A stretch of DNA of 64,000 bases from assembly GCF_002909445.1 (NCBI RefSeq), contig NZ_PPXC01000010.1:62001-126000 (forward strand), in the 5' to 3' direction. This document shows, piece after piece, positions 27,868 through 36,856 of this stretch; the stretch's first letter is position 1; every line of letters begins with the position of its first letter. The notes beneath the pieces were generated by a model. The model searched no databases. It saw nothing but the letters and a program-made list of their open reading frames with translations, and was not told the origin of the DNA. Both the position numbers and the translations under genes were made by a program. Source of the stretch: Arthrobacter glacialis. Lineage in GTDB: Bacteria > Actinomycetota > Actinomycetes > Actinomycetales > Micrococcaceae.

Positions 27868-28785
27868 ATGAGCGAACCCCGGCGCAGCGTTGGCGCGGCT
27901 ATCATCCCCCACCTCATCCGCTGGAGAGGCTCCAAAAGAGAGTACTCATCGCCCACGGCATCGCTGCGCAAAGCTGATGAACACCTCCTTCGACCTCAGT
28001 CCTACGCGCCACCAAAAGCGCTGGATCGATCGGTGAAGTTGACAGTGCGCCAAGTCAGCGGCTGGCCGATCTATACCGTTGCCCCCAAGCACGGACCGAT
28101 TCACCGCCGAGCGCTCTACGTTCACGGTGGAGCATGGGTCAAGGAGATCTCGCCGTTTCATTGGCGGCTGATCGCAGAACTCGCCTCGAGCACAGGAACC
28201 GAATTCACCGTGCCCATCTATCCCCTGGTTCCTAGCGGCACCGCAGGCACAGTAGTGCCCATCATTGCCGACCTGGCCGAAGCCCTCATTGAGGACGTGG
28301 GCGCCTCACAGGTGGTACTCCTCGGCGACTCCGCTGGCGGCGCCCTCATCCTCTCTGCCGCGATGCTGCTGCGCGACCGTCAGCGACCCGCCCCGCGCGA
28401 CATCGTACTCATTGCCCCGGTGGTCGATTTGACATTCACCGACCCGTTGATCTACGAAATCGAACCGAGCGATCCGTGGCTGAACGTCCCTGGGCCTGCG
28501 GCGATTGCGCAGAGGTGGCGAGGAGATCTCTCGATCCAGGATCCTCTAGTCAGCCCCGTCAATGCACCCTTGTCGGGACTGGGCCGAATCACACTGTTCA
28601 GTGGCACCCGGGACATCACCCACGCCGACGCTCTCACCATGGCCCGCAAAGCCGAAGCCGAACATCACCCGTTTGATTTGCACCAGCATGCTGACATGAT
28701 CCATGTTTACCCACTACTACCCATCCGCGAAGGGGCACACGCGCGCAAGCTCATCAAAAACGTTCTGGTCAACACGCCGAAGTAG
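27868..28785 (+). CDS. Alpha/beta hydrolase, esterase/lipase of the HSL type
   Basis: 305 residues. VHGGAWV at 85-91 is the HGG oxyanion-hole motif of hormone-sensitive-lipase-like esterases, and LLGDSAGGALI places the nucleophile at Ser155. DITHADAL near 252 and DMIHVYPLL near 275 supply likely acid and His. No signal peptide. GGAG 10 nt before ATG 27868. It is followed 16 nt later by the first copy of the 75-bp palindromic repeat. Substrate unknown. Confidence 0.88.
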   Translation: MSEPRRSVGAAIIPHLIRWRGSKREYSSPTASLRKADEHLLRPQSYAPPKALDRSVKLTVRQVSGWPIYTVAPKHGPIHRRALYVHGGAWVKEISPFHWRLIAELASSTGTEFTVPIYPLVPSGTAGTVVPIIADLAEALIEDVGASQVVLLGDSAGGALILSAAMLLRDRQRPAPRDIVLIAPVVDLTFTDPLIYEIEPSDPWLNVPGPAAIAQRWRGDLSIQDPLVSPVNAPLSGLGRITLFSGTRDITHADALTMARKAEAEHHPFDLHQHADMIHVYPLLPIREGAHARKLIKNVLVNTPK

Positions 28786-28800
28786 CCGGTCCTCGCCAGT

Positions 28801-28875
28801 AGAAACGCTGAGCGACGCCGATATGGTCATTCTCTGTGTTTATATCAGCAGCGAATGACCATATCGACAGCGGAA
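28801..28875. repeat. 75-bp palindromic repeat, copy 1
   Basis: 71 of 75 bases equal 34993-35067, in the same orientation. Internally it pairs CGATATGGTCATT... with ...AATGACCATATCG around TATATCAG (one mismatch here). It follows the stop of the esterase gene and marks the left edge of the 29-35 kb block. Confidence 0.85.
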
Positions 28876-28950
28876 GGCCCAAACCCCGGCAGCTGCGCAC
28901 GGCGGCCCTCCACATTCCACGGTCACGCTCACGCTGGGTACAGATCCAGA

Positions 28951-28969
28951 ACTGTACATTCTGTACAGT
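28951..28969. promoter_or_regulatory. Palindromic operator ACTGTACA-TTC-TGTACAGT
   Basis: Perfect 8-bp arms with a 3-nt spacer, ending 33 nt before the HXXEE gene start. Form and position fit a TetR- or MarR-type operator; no such regulator is adjacent. Confidence 0.55.
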
Positions 28970-29002
28970 CGGCAAGATTGGCGCCGACTCGATACTTTAA
29001 GC

Positions 29003-29563
29003 ATGAACTCACGCACCCCGCTCAAACCGTCCACCCTAAATATCCGAAAAACCAACTTGACTGCTGCAGCCTCGGCGCGCACTCCGGTGTCCCTTCCCGC
29101 GTTCCGAAAGATCATCTGGCTGATGCCCGCAGCCTATCTCCTGCACATTGTTGAAGAGTATGCCGGCAATTTCCCGGCGTGGGTATCCGAGGACGTGCAC
29201 GGCAAGTTCAACTACTTCGGCTTCGATACGAACAACATCATGTTCATGATCGTGCTTCTGACACTGGTGACCTTGAATTTTAGAAAGGCATCAACAAGGA
29301 CGGCGATCGCACTCACGGTGTTCGCCAGCGCCAACCTCTTTTGGGACGCCCTTTTTCATCTCTTCATGACCCCGCTTCTCGACCGCTATTCCCCGGGCTT
29401 GGTCACGGCGGTGCTGCTGTACGTCCCGATCTCGCTCCTGGTGGGGATCGTCGTCATCAAAAACCGAATTCTCCGGCCACGCACTTTCGCGATTGCTGTG
29501 GGCGGCGGCGCCGTCCTATTCGGCTTCGTTGTCTGGTACGGCCTGTTCCACTTCGCCGTCTAA
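29003..29563 (+). CDS. HXXEE-motif membrane protein
   Basis: 186 residues. After a polar N-terminus come about five hydrophobic segments. AAYLLHIVEEYAGNFPAW contains the HxxEE motif that names the family, and FDTNNIMFMIVLL and LFWDALFHLF match its other conserved parts. The paired acidic residues and histidines suggest a metal-dependent membrane enzyme, but no activity is established. First gene of the block between the 75-bp repeats; the lipase gene follows after 21 nt. Confidence 0.75.
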   Translation: MNSRTPLKPSTLNIRKTNLTAAASARTPVSLPAFRKIIWLMPAAYLLHIVEEYAGNFPAWVSEDVHGKFNYFGFDTNNIMFMIVLLTLVTLNFRKASTRTAIALTVFASANLFWDALFHLFMTPLLDRYSPGLVTAVLLYVPISLLVGIVVIKNRILRPRTFAIAVGGGAVLFGFVVWYGLFHFAV

Positions 29564-29584
29564 CCGCCACCAAGGACTTCTCTG

Positions 29585-30853
29585 ATGCCACTCGAAAACG
29601 CCCCATCTTCCCCTCGCCGACGCTCGTTCACCATGCCGAAAATGCGCCCCTGGCTCCTCAAAGTCATCACCGTCACAGCGATCCTCGCCGTCATCGGTGC
29701 AATAATCGGACTCGATGTCCTGCGACGCCACAACGGGGAGGGCACAGATCAGCTCAGCAATCCGGCTTTCTATTCGATGCCAAGTCCCCTTCCAGTGGGT
29801 GCACCCGGGGAAATTATCCGATCCGAGCAGATCGCCGGGGCCCCGTCGCAAACTTCAGCCTGGCGGGTCATCTATCACTCGCGGGACCTTGCTGGCCGTG
29901 ACATCCCGGTCTCCGGAATGGTGATAGTGCCCAGCAGCCCGGCTCCAGCGGGCGGGCGAACCGTCGTGGCATGGGCGCACCCGACCACCGGTGCCGCGCA
30001 GAACTGTGCGCCTTCCTTGGCGATGGATCCGTTCCAGCTCATCGAAGGGATGCACCTGTTACTTGACGCGGGATTCGCCATCGCCGCGACTGACTACCCC
30101 GGTTTGGGTGTCGCGGGCGAATCTTCCTACCTACTTGGCGTCCCTGAATCGAACAGCGTGCTTGACTCCGTGCGGGCGGCACGTCAGATAGACGAGGTCC
30201 ACGCGAGCACGAATGTGCTGCTCTGGGGTCACTCGCAAGGCGGCCAGGCTGCTCTCTTCGCCGCTCAGCGAGCCGCGGAATACTCACCAGAACTTCACCT
30301 CAAAGGCGTCGCTGTGGCTGCGCCGGCAGCCGACCTACGTGCGCTGATGACGGCAAACCTGAACAACATCTCTGGCGTCACGATTACCTCTTACGCGGTG
30401 ACCTCCTATGAGGCGGCCTATGCGCAGCCAGAGTCGTCCTCCCAGATCGATGACATCCTCACCTCCAAAGGCGCGGCCGCAACGCCCGCCATGGCTGCGC
30501 TCTGCCTGATCACCCAGACGGAACAGATCCATGCGATCGCCACTCCCCTCATCGGCAGCTACGTCACCAGCGATCCATCGACGACGGCGCCATGGCAGGA
30601 GCTGCTCGCGGAAAACAGCGCCGGAGGATCGCCGATCAACGTACCGATCTTCGTCGGGCAGGGCTTAGCCGACAAACTCGTTGCCCCGGCCTCAACGAGG
30701 GAGTTCGTCGCTGGACTGTGCGCTGCGGAGGAGGACGTGAGCTTCCACGAGTACCCCGGTGTGGACCACACGTTCGCGGCCTACGCGTCGCTGCCCGCCC
30801 TAGCCGACTGGCTTATCAGGGTCGAGGCAGGGCAATCTCCTGCCAACTGTTAG
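29585..30853 (+). CDS. Secretory lipase-type alpha/beta hydrolase, membrane-anchored
   Basis: 422 residues. A basic N-terminus and hydrophobic segment at about 25-43 act as signal anchor or uncleaved signal, placing the catalytic part outside the membrane. The chain resembles the secretory lipase (LIP) family: AWAHPTTGAAQNCAPS near 130, nucleophile Ser218 in LLWGHSQGGQAAL, an Asp in GQGLADKLVAP and a His in YPGVDHTFAAY. Likely acts on esters of lipids or other hydrophobic compounds. Follows the HXXEE gene by 21 nt in the same direction. Confidence 0.85.
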   Translation: MPLENAPSSPRRRSFTMPKMRPWLLKVITVTAILAVIGAIIGLDVLRRHNGEGTDQLSNPAFYSMPSPLPVGAPGEIIRSEQIAGAPSQTSAWRVIYHSRDLAGRDIPVSGMVIVPSSPAPAGGRTVVAWAHPTTGAAQNCAPSLAMDPFQLIEGMHLLLDAGFAIAATDYPGLGVAGESSYLLGVPESNSVLDSVRAARQIDEVHASTNVLLWGHSQGGQAALFAAQRAAEYSPELHLKGVAVAAPAADLRALMTANLNNISGVTITSYAVTSYEAAYAQPESSSQIDDILTSKGAAATPAMAALCLITQTEQIHAIATPLIGSYVTSDPSTTAPWQELLAENSAGGSPINVPIFVGQGLADKLVAPASTREFVAGLCAAEEDVSFHEYPGVDHTFAAYASLPALADWLIRVEAGQSPANC

Positions 30854-30940
30854 TCCGATCGTGCGGTAACTCAGCCCCCTGACCAAACACTGGTTATTTT
30901 GCCCAGTCAGCGTCGCACCGTCCCTCTCCACAATGGATAT

Positions 30941-31453
30941 ATGAGAACAACATCAGCTCCCACAGACCAGCCCACCTCCCGTGCTAAGCGCTCGCTCGCC
31001 GGCGGCATCCTGCCTCTCATCGGCACGATCCTCTTCGTGATCGTCACGGTCCTCCAGTTCGCAGGGGGCGCCGGCGAAGACTGGGGACCACAACTGGTCA
31101 CCAACGCCGTGACCTACATGATCGGCTGGGCCGGCGTTGGCGCTGGCATCTCGCACCTCTTCTTCAGCAACAAGATCTCCAAGACGATCGGCTTTGAAAA
31201 GAGCCCCTACCAACACGAAGTCGGATTCGCCGACCTCTCGATGGGCATTGTCGCCCTGATGGCTGCCAGTTACTCCACCGAGTTCGCCCTATCCGTGATC
31301 CTGGTCAGCTCCTTCTACCGCTTTGGCTGCGGCATCGGCCACATCCGCTCGATGATCAAGGACCACAACTTCGCTATCAACAACACCCTGATCCTGTTCA
31401 CCAACTTCCTCGTGCCCGCATTCCTGATCTTCGCGTACTACAACTGGGCATGA
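30941..31453 (+). CDS. DUF6790-like small integral membrane protein
   Basis: 170 residues, four to five hydrophobic helices. GAGISHLFFSNKISKTIGFEKSPYQHEVGFADLSMGIVALMA is the recognisable core, with HEVGFAD conserved in the family. ATG 30941 was chosen; an earlier in-frame ATG at 30899 adds a polar leader. The stop overlaps the ATG of the next hydrolase (ATGA), so the two are coupled. Function unknown. Confidence 0.7.
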   Translation: MRTTSAPTDQPTSRAKRSLAGGILPLIGTILFVIVTVLQFAGGAGEDWGPQLVTNAVTYMIGWAGVGAGISHLFFSNKISKTIGFEKSPYQHEVGFADLSMGIVALMAASYSTEFALSVILVSSFYRFGCGIGHIRSMIKDHNFAINNTLILFTNFLVPAFLIFAYYNWA

Positions 31454-32289
31454 TCCACTACACCCCATCAGGGGTCCGCCTCACCGAGCACATCCGCCGG
31501 CCAGGAAATCTCAACTGGCTATTCCTCCCCGGCGGCCCCGGCATCGGCTCGGAAAGCCTAACTGGCCTCGTCGACCTGCTCGAGGTGCCCGGCACCAGCT
31601 GGCTTGTCGATCTCCCCGGTGATGGTTCAAACGTCGAAGGGCCCGGAATCTTGGATGATCCCTTCCGCCACTGGCCCAACGTACTCACCGAAGCCGCAGG
31701 AACGGTCGCCAACCCGGTGTTCGTCGGTCATTCAACGGGCGGGATGTACCTGCTCGCAACAGCCGAGCTCGAACAACTACTCGTGGGACTAGTGCTCATC
31801 AGCACCGCACCGGACGCATCATGGCTACCAGCCTTCACCACCATGACCGAGCAGAATCCACTACCCCAAGTCGAGCTCACAACGGCCCGCTACGAATCCG
31901 AGCCCACCAACGAGAACCTAGCCGCCGTCGCGGTTGCCTCAACACCCTGGAACTTTGGCACCACCACGCTCGAGACTGGCGCCAAGTTTCTCGCAACCAT
32001 GCCCTACAACGGCGCCGCCGTCGCCTGGTCCGAGGAAAACTTTGATCACGACTACGAATACGCATGGTGGCCAACACTCATCCCCACCCTCATCGTGAGC
32101 GGCAGCGAGGACCGAATCGTCACCCAAGAGCTCTGGAATGACAAACGGTTCACGGGCAATAACATCCACCATGCCCGAATCGAACGAGGCGCCCATTTCC
32201 CCTGGTTTGAGAACCCAGCCGCCGTGAAGGCGACCTTCGAGAAGTATTCCGAATCCCTGGCGCGAGCCATGTTAGAGTCACCTTACTGA
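31450..32289 (+). CDS. Alpha/beta hydrolase (proline-iminopeptidase-like fold)
   Basis: 279 residues. LFLPGGPGIGSESL near 25-37 gives the oxyanion-hole GGPG, FVGHSTGGMYLL places the nucleophile at Ser95, SGSEDRIV near 216 the Asp, and RGAHFPWFEN near 247 the His: a complete triad. GGPG and the general layout resemble proline iminopeptidases and related hydrolases, but the enzyme could equally act on esters or lactones. Translationally coupled to the DUF6790-like gene; the LuxR regulator follows after 30 nt. Confidence 0.85.
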   Translation: MIHYTPSGVRLTEHIRRPGNLNWLFLPGGPGIGSESLTGLVDLLEVPGTSWLVDLPGDGSNVEGPGILDDPFRHWPNVLTEAAGTVANPVFVGHSTGGMYLLATAELEQLLVGLVLISTAPDASWLPAFTTMTEQNPLPQVELTTARYESEPTNENLAAVAVASTPWNFGTTTLETGAKFLATMPYNGAAVAWSEENFDHDYEYAWWPTLIPTLIVSGSEDRIVTQELWNDKRFTGNNIHHARIERGAHFPWFENPAAVKATFEKYSESLARAMLESPY

Positions 32290-32319
32290 GGTTAGATCCG
32301 AGCAACGGGTGGGGTTCAC

Positions 32320-34983
32320 ATGATGCTCGTCGAACGGGCACACGCCCATGTCATCGACAACGCGATCGAGAGCGCGCGCACCGGGCATCCAACAGTTCTC
32401 GTGATCGAGGGCGTAGCGGGGACAGGCAAATCTACCCTCATGACTCAAATCTGCGGCCGTGCACGGGGGTACCTGTCACGTACGGCTGAGGGTGATGATG
32501 GAGAGCATGGCTCGCCGTTTCAAACTCTCGAGAGCTGGGGCGTCACTGTCGCACGAGGGAGCAATGGCGCGAGTCCGACGTCGTTCGTCGTAGCGCAGCA
32601 GCTTCGCGAGCTGGTCGACGATCTGGGCACCAGCGGGCCGGTACTGCTTCAGCTGGACGACCTGCAGTGGGCCGACCCCGAGTCGGTGCAAGCCTTGACG
32701 TGGCTCCTTGAACGCGTCGCCGGTGACCGGCTGCTCGTCGTCGTGGGCACCCGGCCTCTGGCCCCGCGCGACCATGACGCTTGGCAGCGGTTCATCGCCT
32801 CGTCAAACACTGTGCACACGTTGGCGTTGAACGGGCTCAGCAACGACCTTGCCACAGAGCTCATTCAGGGCGTTCATCCCGGAGTTTCCAACGACGTCGC
32901 GCATTACCTCTGGGAGCACACTGGAGGTAACCCGCTCTACCTGACATCCCTGCTCCGAGGGCATGATCTCCCCGAGTTAAGCCGCATGCGCGTGCTGCCT
33001 GCGCCCGCTGAGTTCGCCAGAACCCTCAGTGCCAGGGTCGAGCGCTTGAGCGATGCCGCTGTCCGACTGCTGCGGGCCGCTGCCGTCCTGGGTCAGAGCT
33101 GGATGGCACTGCCTGAGGTGGCGCTTGTTGCTCACGTTGCTACGCCGACGGATGCAGCGGCCGAACTGGCGGCACACGAACTGCTCCTGCAACGCGCTAC
33201 CAACCCGGGCCTGTCGGTCAGGCTTCCCCACGCGCTGATACGTGCGGCGGTGTACCAATACATTCCGCTACCCGAACGACGGCAACTGCATCTGTGGGCT
33301 GCCGAGGTGGTTGATGACGAGTCAGCCGCTCTCGAACACCGCCTCGCGGCAGCAGAACAGTTCGACGACGTATTGGCGGACGAGCTTGAGCGCTTCGCAC
33401 GTGCACGGCATGCCCATCGCGAGCATCGCGTTGCCGCCCAGCACTACCGATGGTCAAGCCGGGTCACCTCGAACAGTCTTTTGCGCAACCGCCGCTGGCT
33501 CGATGGTTTGTTTGAGAGCGTGCTCGCCGGTGACATCGCTCTGGCGCAGGATGAACTGGCCGAGAATCCACACTCTCGAGACCATGTGCGGCGCGCTCTG
33601 GTGACCGGCGCAATCGAAGTGTTCGCCAGCAATTGGCGCAGTGCCCTGCAGAACTTTGCACCGGTAGCGAACGAGGAAACAGATTCACTCACCCGTTACC
33701 GCCTTGAGGTTCTCACGGGGTGGTCTCAACTCGGATCCGGGGGTGAGACCCAGGACGTGGTGCGCGCCCTGAGCATCGCCACCAGCCAGGGCCAGCAAGA
33801 CGGCTCACTCGACGGATTTGTCTCCTTCACCCTCGGCATGATCGGGGGCCGTACCGGCAGCACCACGGCGTTGGCAGAAACGTTTGCGTCCCTTCCGAAG
33901 ATCGCCTCAGCGACGCCGATCGAACTCACCTATCTTCTTGCCTGGCGTGGGATGATATTCCTTCGTCGCGGCTTCCACGAAGAGGCGATCGCCGACCTGA
34001 CCGAGGTCGACCGACGCATTCAAGATGGCTTCCCTGACATCAGCGACGGTCGGTTTATGGCCAGTTTAGCGGCGGCGCTTCTCAGCTCTGGTCAGGTCCC
34101 TCTTGCCGACGCGAAAATGCGCGTTGCCCTTGACTCGGCCCGCAACACCAACAATCCGCTCCTTCAAACCCTCGCCGCATGGGTTCCTATTGCACTGGGC
34201 GATATGGAACGCGCCAACGAACACTTACTCAACGCCACAGAGTGGCTGCGCCGGATGCCATGGCCTGAGGCGTTCGAGACTCTCCTCGTGGCGCAAGTGA
34301 TGCAGCTCCACCTGAGTGAGGATCACGGTGCACGGGCTCGTCTACTCGGGGATCATCGCCGCATGTTCGGCCGCCGCACTCTCGATCCGGAGGGGTCGAT
34401 GAATCCGTTCTGGATTCTCCACGCAGCCATGGCGTGTGTGTGGTCCAACGAATTGGAGAGTGCCGCCGGGCTGCTGGCACAAATCCAGCACGATGCGCTC
34501 ACACCGGAGTGGATCCACGCCGGTGAGCGGTGGGTGAACGGACTCATCGCCGAGGCCAGGGGCAATGACTCGCACGCTCTGGCCCTGTTTGACGAAGCCG
34601 ACACGAACTGGCCAGACCCCGGGCACCTTTATCTCGCACATATGCACTTTGACCGGGTGCGGGTCGCGGAGCGTCTGGGCGAACAGCACGCAGCCACAAC
34701 GTCCCGAGCCATCGCCAGGGACATCTACGAGAAGGCGGGAGCCCTGGGTTATCTCGCACGACTGGGCGAATCTGAAGAGGCATCCACTGCCCAAGCATCT
34801 CTGACGATGCTCTCTGACCGCGAGCGTGACGTCGTCGCCCTGCTAGCCACGGGCCACAGTTACGTGCAGATCGCACGCGACCTCTACATCAGCCGCAGTA
34901 CTGTCGGTTTTCACCTGTCCAACATTTACGCCAAGACGGGAACCTCGAATCGACACGAGCTGATCGACTTGGTGCGGACCTAA
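32320..34983 (+). CDS. LuxR-family ATP-binding regulator (LAL/MalT type)
   Basis: 887 residues. AAA-like ATPase domain: Walker A GVAGTGKST at about 31-39 and Walker B LLQLDDLQWADP near 107. A long middle of helical, TPR-like repeats (about 400-800) probably senses a ligand or partner. A C-terminal LuxR helix-turn-helix reads LSDRERDVVALLATGHSYVQIARDL followed by YISRSTVGFHLSNIYAKTG, about 825-885. Such large ATP-binding LuxR regulators activate local clusters in response to small molecules; the two hydrolases and two membrane proteins just upstream are its likely targets. Ends 9 nt before the second 75-bp repeat. Confidence 0.9.
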   Translation: MMLVERAHAHVIDNAIESARTGHPTVLVIEGVAGTGKSTLMTQICGRARGYLSRTAEGDDGEHGSPFQTLESWGVTVARGSNGASPTSFVVAQQLRELVDDLGTSGPVLLQLDDLQWADPESVQALTWLLERVAGDRLLVVVGTRPLAPRDHDAWQRFIASSNTVHTLALNGLSNDLATELIQGVHPGVSNDVAHYLWEHTGGNPLYLTSLLRGHDLPELSRMRVLPAPAEFARTLSARVERLSDAAVRLLRAAAVLGQSWMALPEVALVAHVATPTDAAAELAAHELLLQRATNPGLSVRLPHALIRAAVYQYIPLPERRQLHLWAAEVVDDESAALEHRLAAAEQFDDVLADELERFARARHAHREHRVAAQHYRWSSRVTSNSLLRNRRWLDGLFESVLAGDIALAQDELAENPHSRDHVRRALVTGAIEVFASNWRSALQNFAPVANEETDSLTRYRLEVLTGWSQLGSGGETQDVVRALSIATSQGQQDGSLDGFVSFTLGMIGGRTGSTTALAETFASLPKIASATPIELTYLLAWRGMIFLRRGFHEEAIADLTEVDRRIQDGFPDISDGRFMASLAAALLSSGQVPLADAKMRVALDSARNTNNPLLQTLAAWVPIALGDMERANEHLLNATEWLRRMPWPEAFETLLVAQVMQLHLSEDHGARARLLGDHRRMFGRRTLDPEGSMNPFWILHAAMACVWSNELESAAGLLAQIQHDALTPEWIHAGERWVNGLIAEARGNDSHALALFDEADTNWPDPGHLYLAHMHFDRVRVAERLGEQHAATTSRAIARDIYEKAGALGYLARLGESEEASTAQASLTMLSDRERDVVALLATGHSYVQIARDLYISRSTVGFHLSNIYAKTGTSNRHELIDLVRT

Positions 34984-34992
34984 AGCACCGGC

Positions 34993-35067
34993 AGAAACGC
35001 TGAGCGACATCGATATGGTCATTCGCTGTGGTTATATCAGCAGCGAATGACCATATCGACAGCGGAA
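34993..35067. repeat. 75-bp palindromic repeat, copy 2
   Basis: Nearly identical to 28801-28875. Here the arms CGATATGGTCATTCGCTG (35011-35028) and 35041-35058 pair perfectly over 18 bp around a 12-nt loop. It lies between the LuxR stop and the tRNA-Pro terminator and marks the right edge of the 29-35 kb block. Confidence 0.85.
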
Positions 35068-35074
35068 CGCCAAA

Positions 35075-35117
35075 AAACCCGCTGTCTCTCAGTTATAAAC
35101 TAAGGAACAGCGGGTTT
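35075..35117 (-). terminator. Rho-independent terminator of tRNA-Pro
   Basis: In the leftward transcript AAACCCGCTGT pairs with ACAGCGGGTTT (plus-strand arms 35107-35117 and 35075-35085), with an inner CTTAGTT/AACTGAG stem, followed by TTTTTT (complement of the A-run at 35072-35077). Confidence 0.85.
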
Positions 35118-35124
35118 GTTTCGG

Positions 35125-35198
35125 TCGGGCTGACAGGATTTGAACCTGCGACCCCCTGACCCCCAGTCAGGTGCGCTACCAAGCTGCGCTACAGCCCG
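35125..35198 (-). tRNA. tRNA-Pro (anticodon GGG)
   Basis: The reverse strand folds fully: acceptor CGGGCTG/CAGCCCG, D arm GTAGCGCAGCTTGGTAGCGC, anticodon arm CCTGA-CTGGGGG-TCAGG with GGG at the anticodon, T arm GCAGGTTCAAATCCTGT, discriminator A. CCA is not encoded (ACCG follows). Reads CCC/CCU proline codons. Confidence 0.95.
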
Positions 35199-35297
35199 AA
35201 AGGTTCAACGCTTGGAAAGTATCTCCCGTGGCTGAACCACCTGAAATAGTTTACTCCATATATATGGTGGCCATGACCATTTCAGATGTGAGCCGCA

Positions 35298-36854
35298 TTA
35301 CTTCTTGCGGCTGCGCTTTTCACGCACGCGCATGTTGACCTCGATGGGGGTTCCCTCGAAGCCAAAGGTCTCGCGGAGACGGCGGGTGATGAAGCGGCGG
35401 TACCCGGGATCCAGGAAGCCGGTGGTGAACAAAACGAACTTCGGCGGGCGGCTGGAAGCCTGTGTGCCGAACAGGATGCGCGGCTGCTTGCCACCACGGA
35501 CCGGGTGGGGGTGCTCGGACACCAATTCGCCCAGGAACGCATTCAAGCGGCCCGTGGGGATGCGGCGGTCCCAGTTTTCCAGGGCCAAGTCCAAGGCTGG
35601 TACCAGCTTGTCCTTGTGCCAGCCGGTCTTGGCCGAAATGTTCACCCGCGGTGCCCACTCGACGTGTGCCAGGTCCTGCTCAATTTCGCGTTCCAGGTAC
35701 TTGCGGCGTTCGTCATCCAGCAAGTCCCACTTGTTGAAGGCGAGCACCAAGGCACGGCCGGATTCGATGGCGAGCTGCAGAATGCGCACATCCTGCTCGC
35801 TGAGCACCTCATCCACGGCCAACAGAACAACGGCAACTTCAGCCTTCTCCAAGGCACCCTGGGTGCGCAAGGAGGCGTAGAAGTCGGCGCCCTGTGCCAT
35901 GTGCTGGCGACGGCGGATGCCCGCGGTGTCCACGAAGCGCCAGGTGCGGTCGCCCAATTCAATGAGCTCATCCACCGGGTCGCGAGTGGTGCCGGCAACA
36001 TTGTCAACAACAACGCGTTCGGTGCCAGCCAGCTTGTTCAGCAGCGAGGACTTGCCTACGTTCGGACGGCCAATCAACGCCACGCGGCGCGGTCCGCCTG
36101 TGCGCTCAATACCGTCGACGGCGGAGAACTCGGGCAAGACGTCCATGACACGGTCCAGCATGTCGGCAACACCGCGGCCGTGAACAGCTGAGACGGGGTG
36201 CGGCTCGCCCAAACCGAGGCCCCACAGTGAGGCGGCGTCGGCTTCCTGCACCAGGTCGTCCACCTTGTTGCCTACCAGGATGACGGGCTTCTTGGACTTG
36301 CGCAGCATCTGCACAATGGCCTCGTCTGAGGCGGTGATGCCCACCACGGAGTCAACCACCAGCAGGACGGCGTCGGCCATCTCCACAGCAATTTCAGCCT
36401 GCTCAGCCACGCGCTGGTCAATGCCGCGAGCCTTGCTCTCCCAACCACCAGTGTCAACCAGGGTGAAGTTGCGCCCGTTCCACGTGGCCGGGTACTGGAC
36501 ACGGTCACGGGTGACGCCGGGAGTGTCCTCCACGACAGCTTCGCGGCGGCCCAGGATACGGTTCACCAGGGTGGACTTGCCCACGTTGGGCCGGCCAACA
36601 ATGGCCAGTACGGGGTCCTGGCGGAGGGCATCTTCGGAGGTGCCGTCGTCGAACTCGCCGGAGAGCAGCTTGGCGTCTTCCTCGTCGAGTTCGTAGTTGG
36701 CTAGGCCTGCGAGCAGGCCGGCAGCGCGTGCTTCGGCGTCCTCGTCGGTGATTTCCGCAAGCCGCTCAGCAATGTGGTCAGCTCCCGTGGGCTCGTAGTC
36801 CCGGTGACTAAACTCACCCTCATCGGGGCGCGTGGCAGACTGTGAGTCGCTCAT
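35298..36854 (-). CDS. der: Ribosome biogenesis GTPase Der (EngA)
   Basis: 518 residues. Two tandem G domains, each starting with GRPNVGKS(T/S): the first at about 87-95, the second near 262-270, with DTPGVTRD and NVAGTTRD switch regions, DTGG/DTAG G3 motifs and NKVD/NKWD G4 motifs; a KH-like domain ends the chain with the basic tail [10 protein letters not shown]. Needed for 50S subunit maturation. An acidic N-terminal extension of about 75 residues precedes the first G domain, as in many actinobacteria. Follows the acyltransferase gene by 2 nt. Confidence 0.96.
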   Translation of the reverse strand: MSDSQSATRPDEGEFSHRDYEPTGADHIAERLAEITDEDAEARAAGLLAGLANYELDEEDAKLLSGEFDDGTSEDALRQDPVLAIVGRPNVGKSTLVNRILGRREAVVEDTPGVTRDRVQYPATWNGRNFTLVDTGGWESKARGIDQRVAEQAEIAVEMADAVLLVVDSVVGITASDEAIVQMLRKSKKPVILVGNKVDDLVQEADAASLWGLGLGEPHPVSAVHGRGVADMLDRVMDVLPEFSAVDGIERTGGPRRVALIGRPNVGKSSLLNKLAGTERVVVDNVAGTTRDPVDELIELGDRTWRFVDTAGIRRRQHMAQGADFYASLRTQGALEKAEVAVVLLAVDEVLSEQDVRILQLAIESGRALVLAFNKWDLLDDERRKYLEREIEQDLAHVEWAPRVNISAKTGWHKDKLVPALDLALENWDRRIPTGRLNAFLGELVSEHPHPVRGGKQPRILFGTQASSRPPKFVLFTTGFLDPGYRRFITRRLRETFGFEGTPIEVNMRVREKRSRKK

Positions 36855-36856
36855 GG

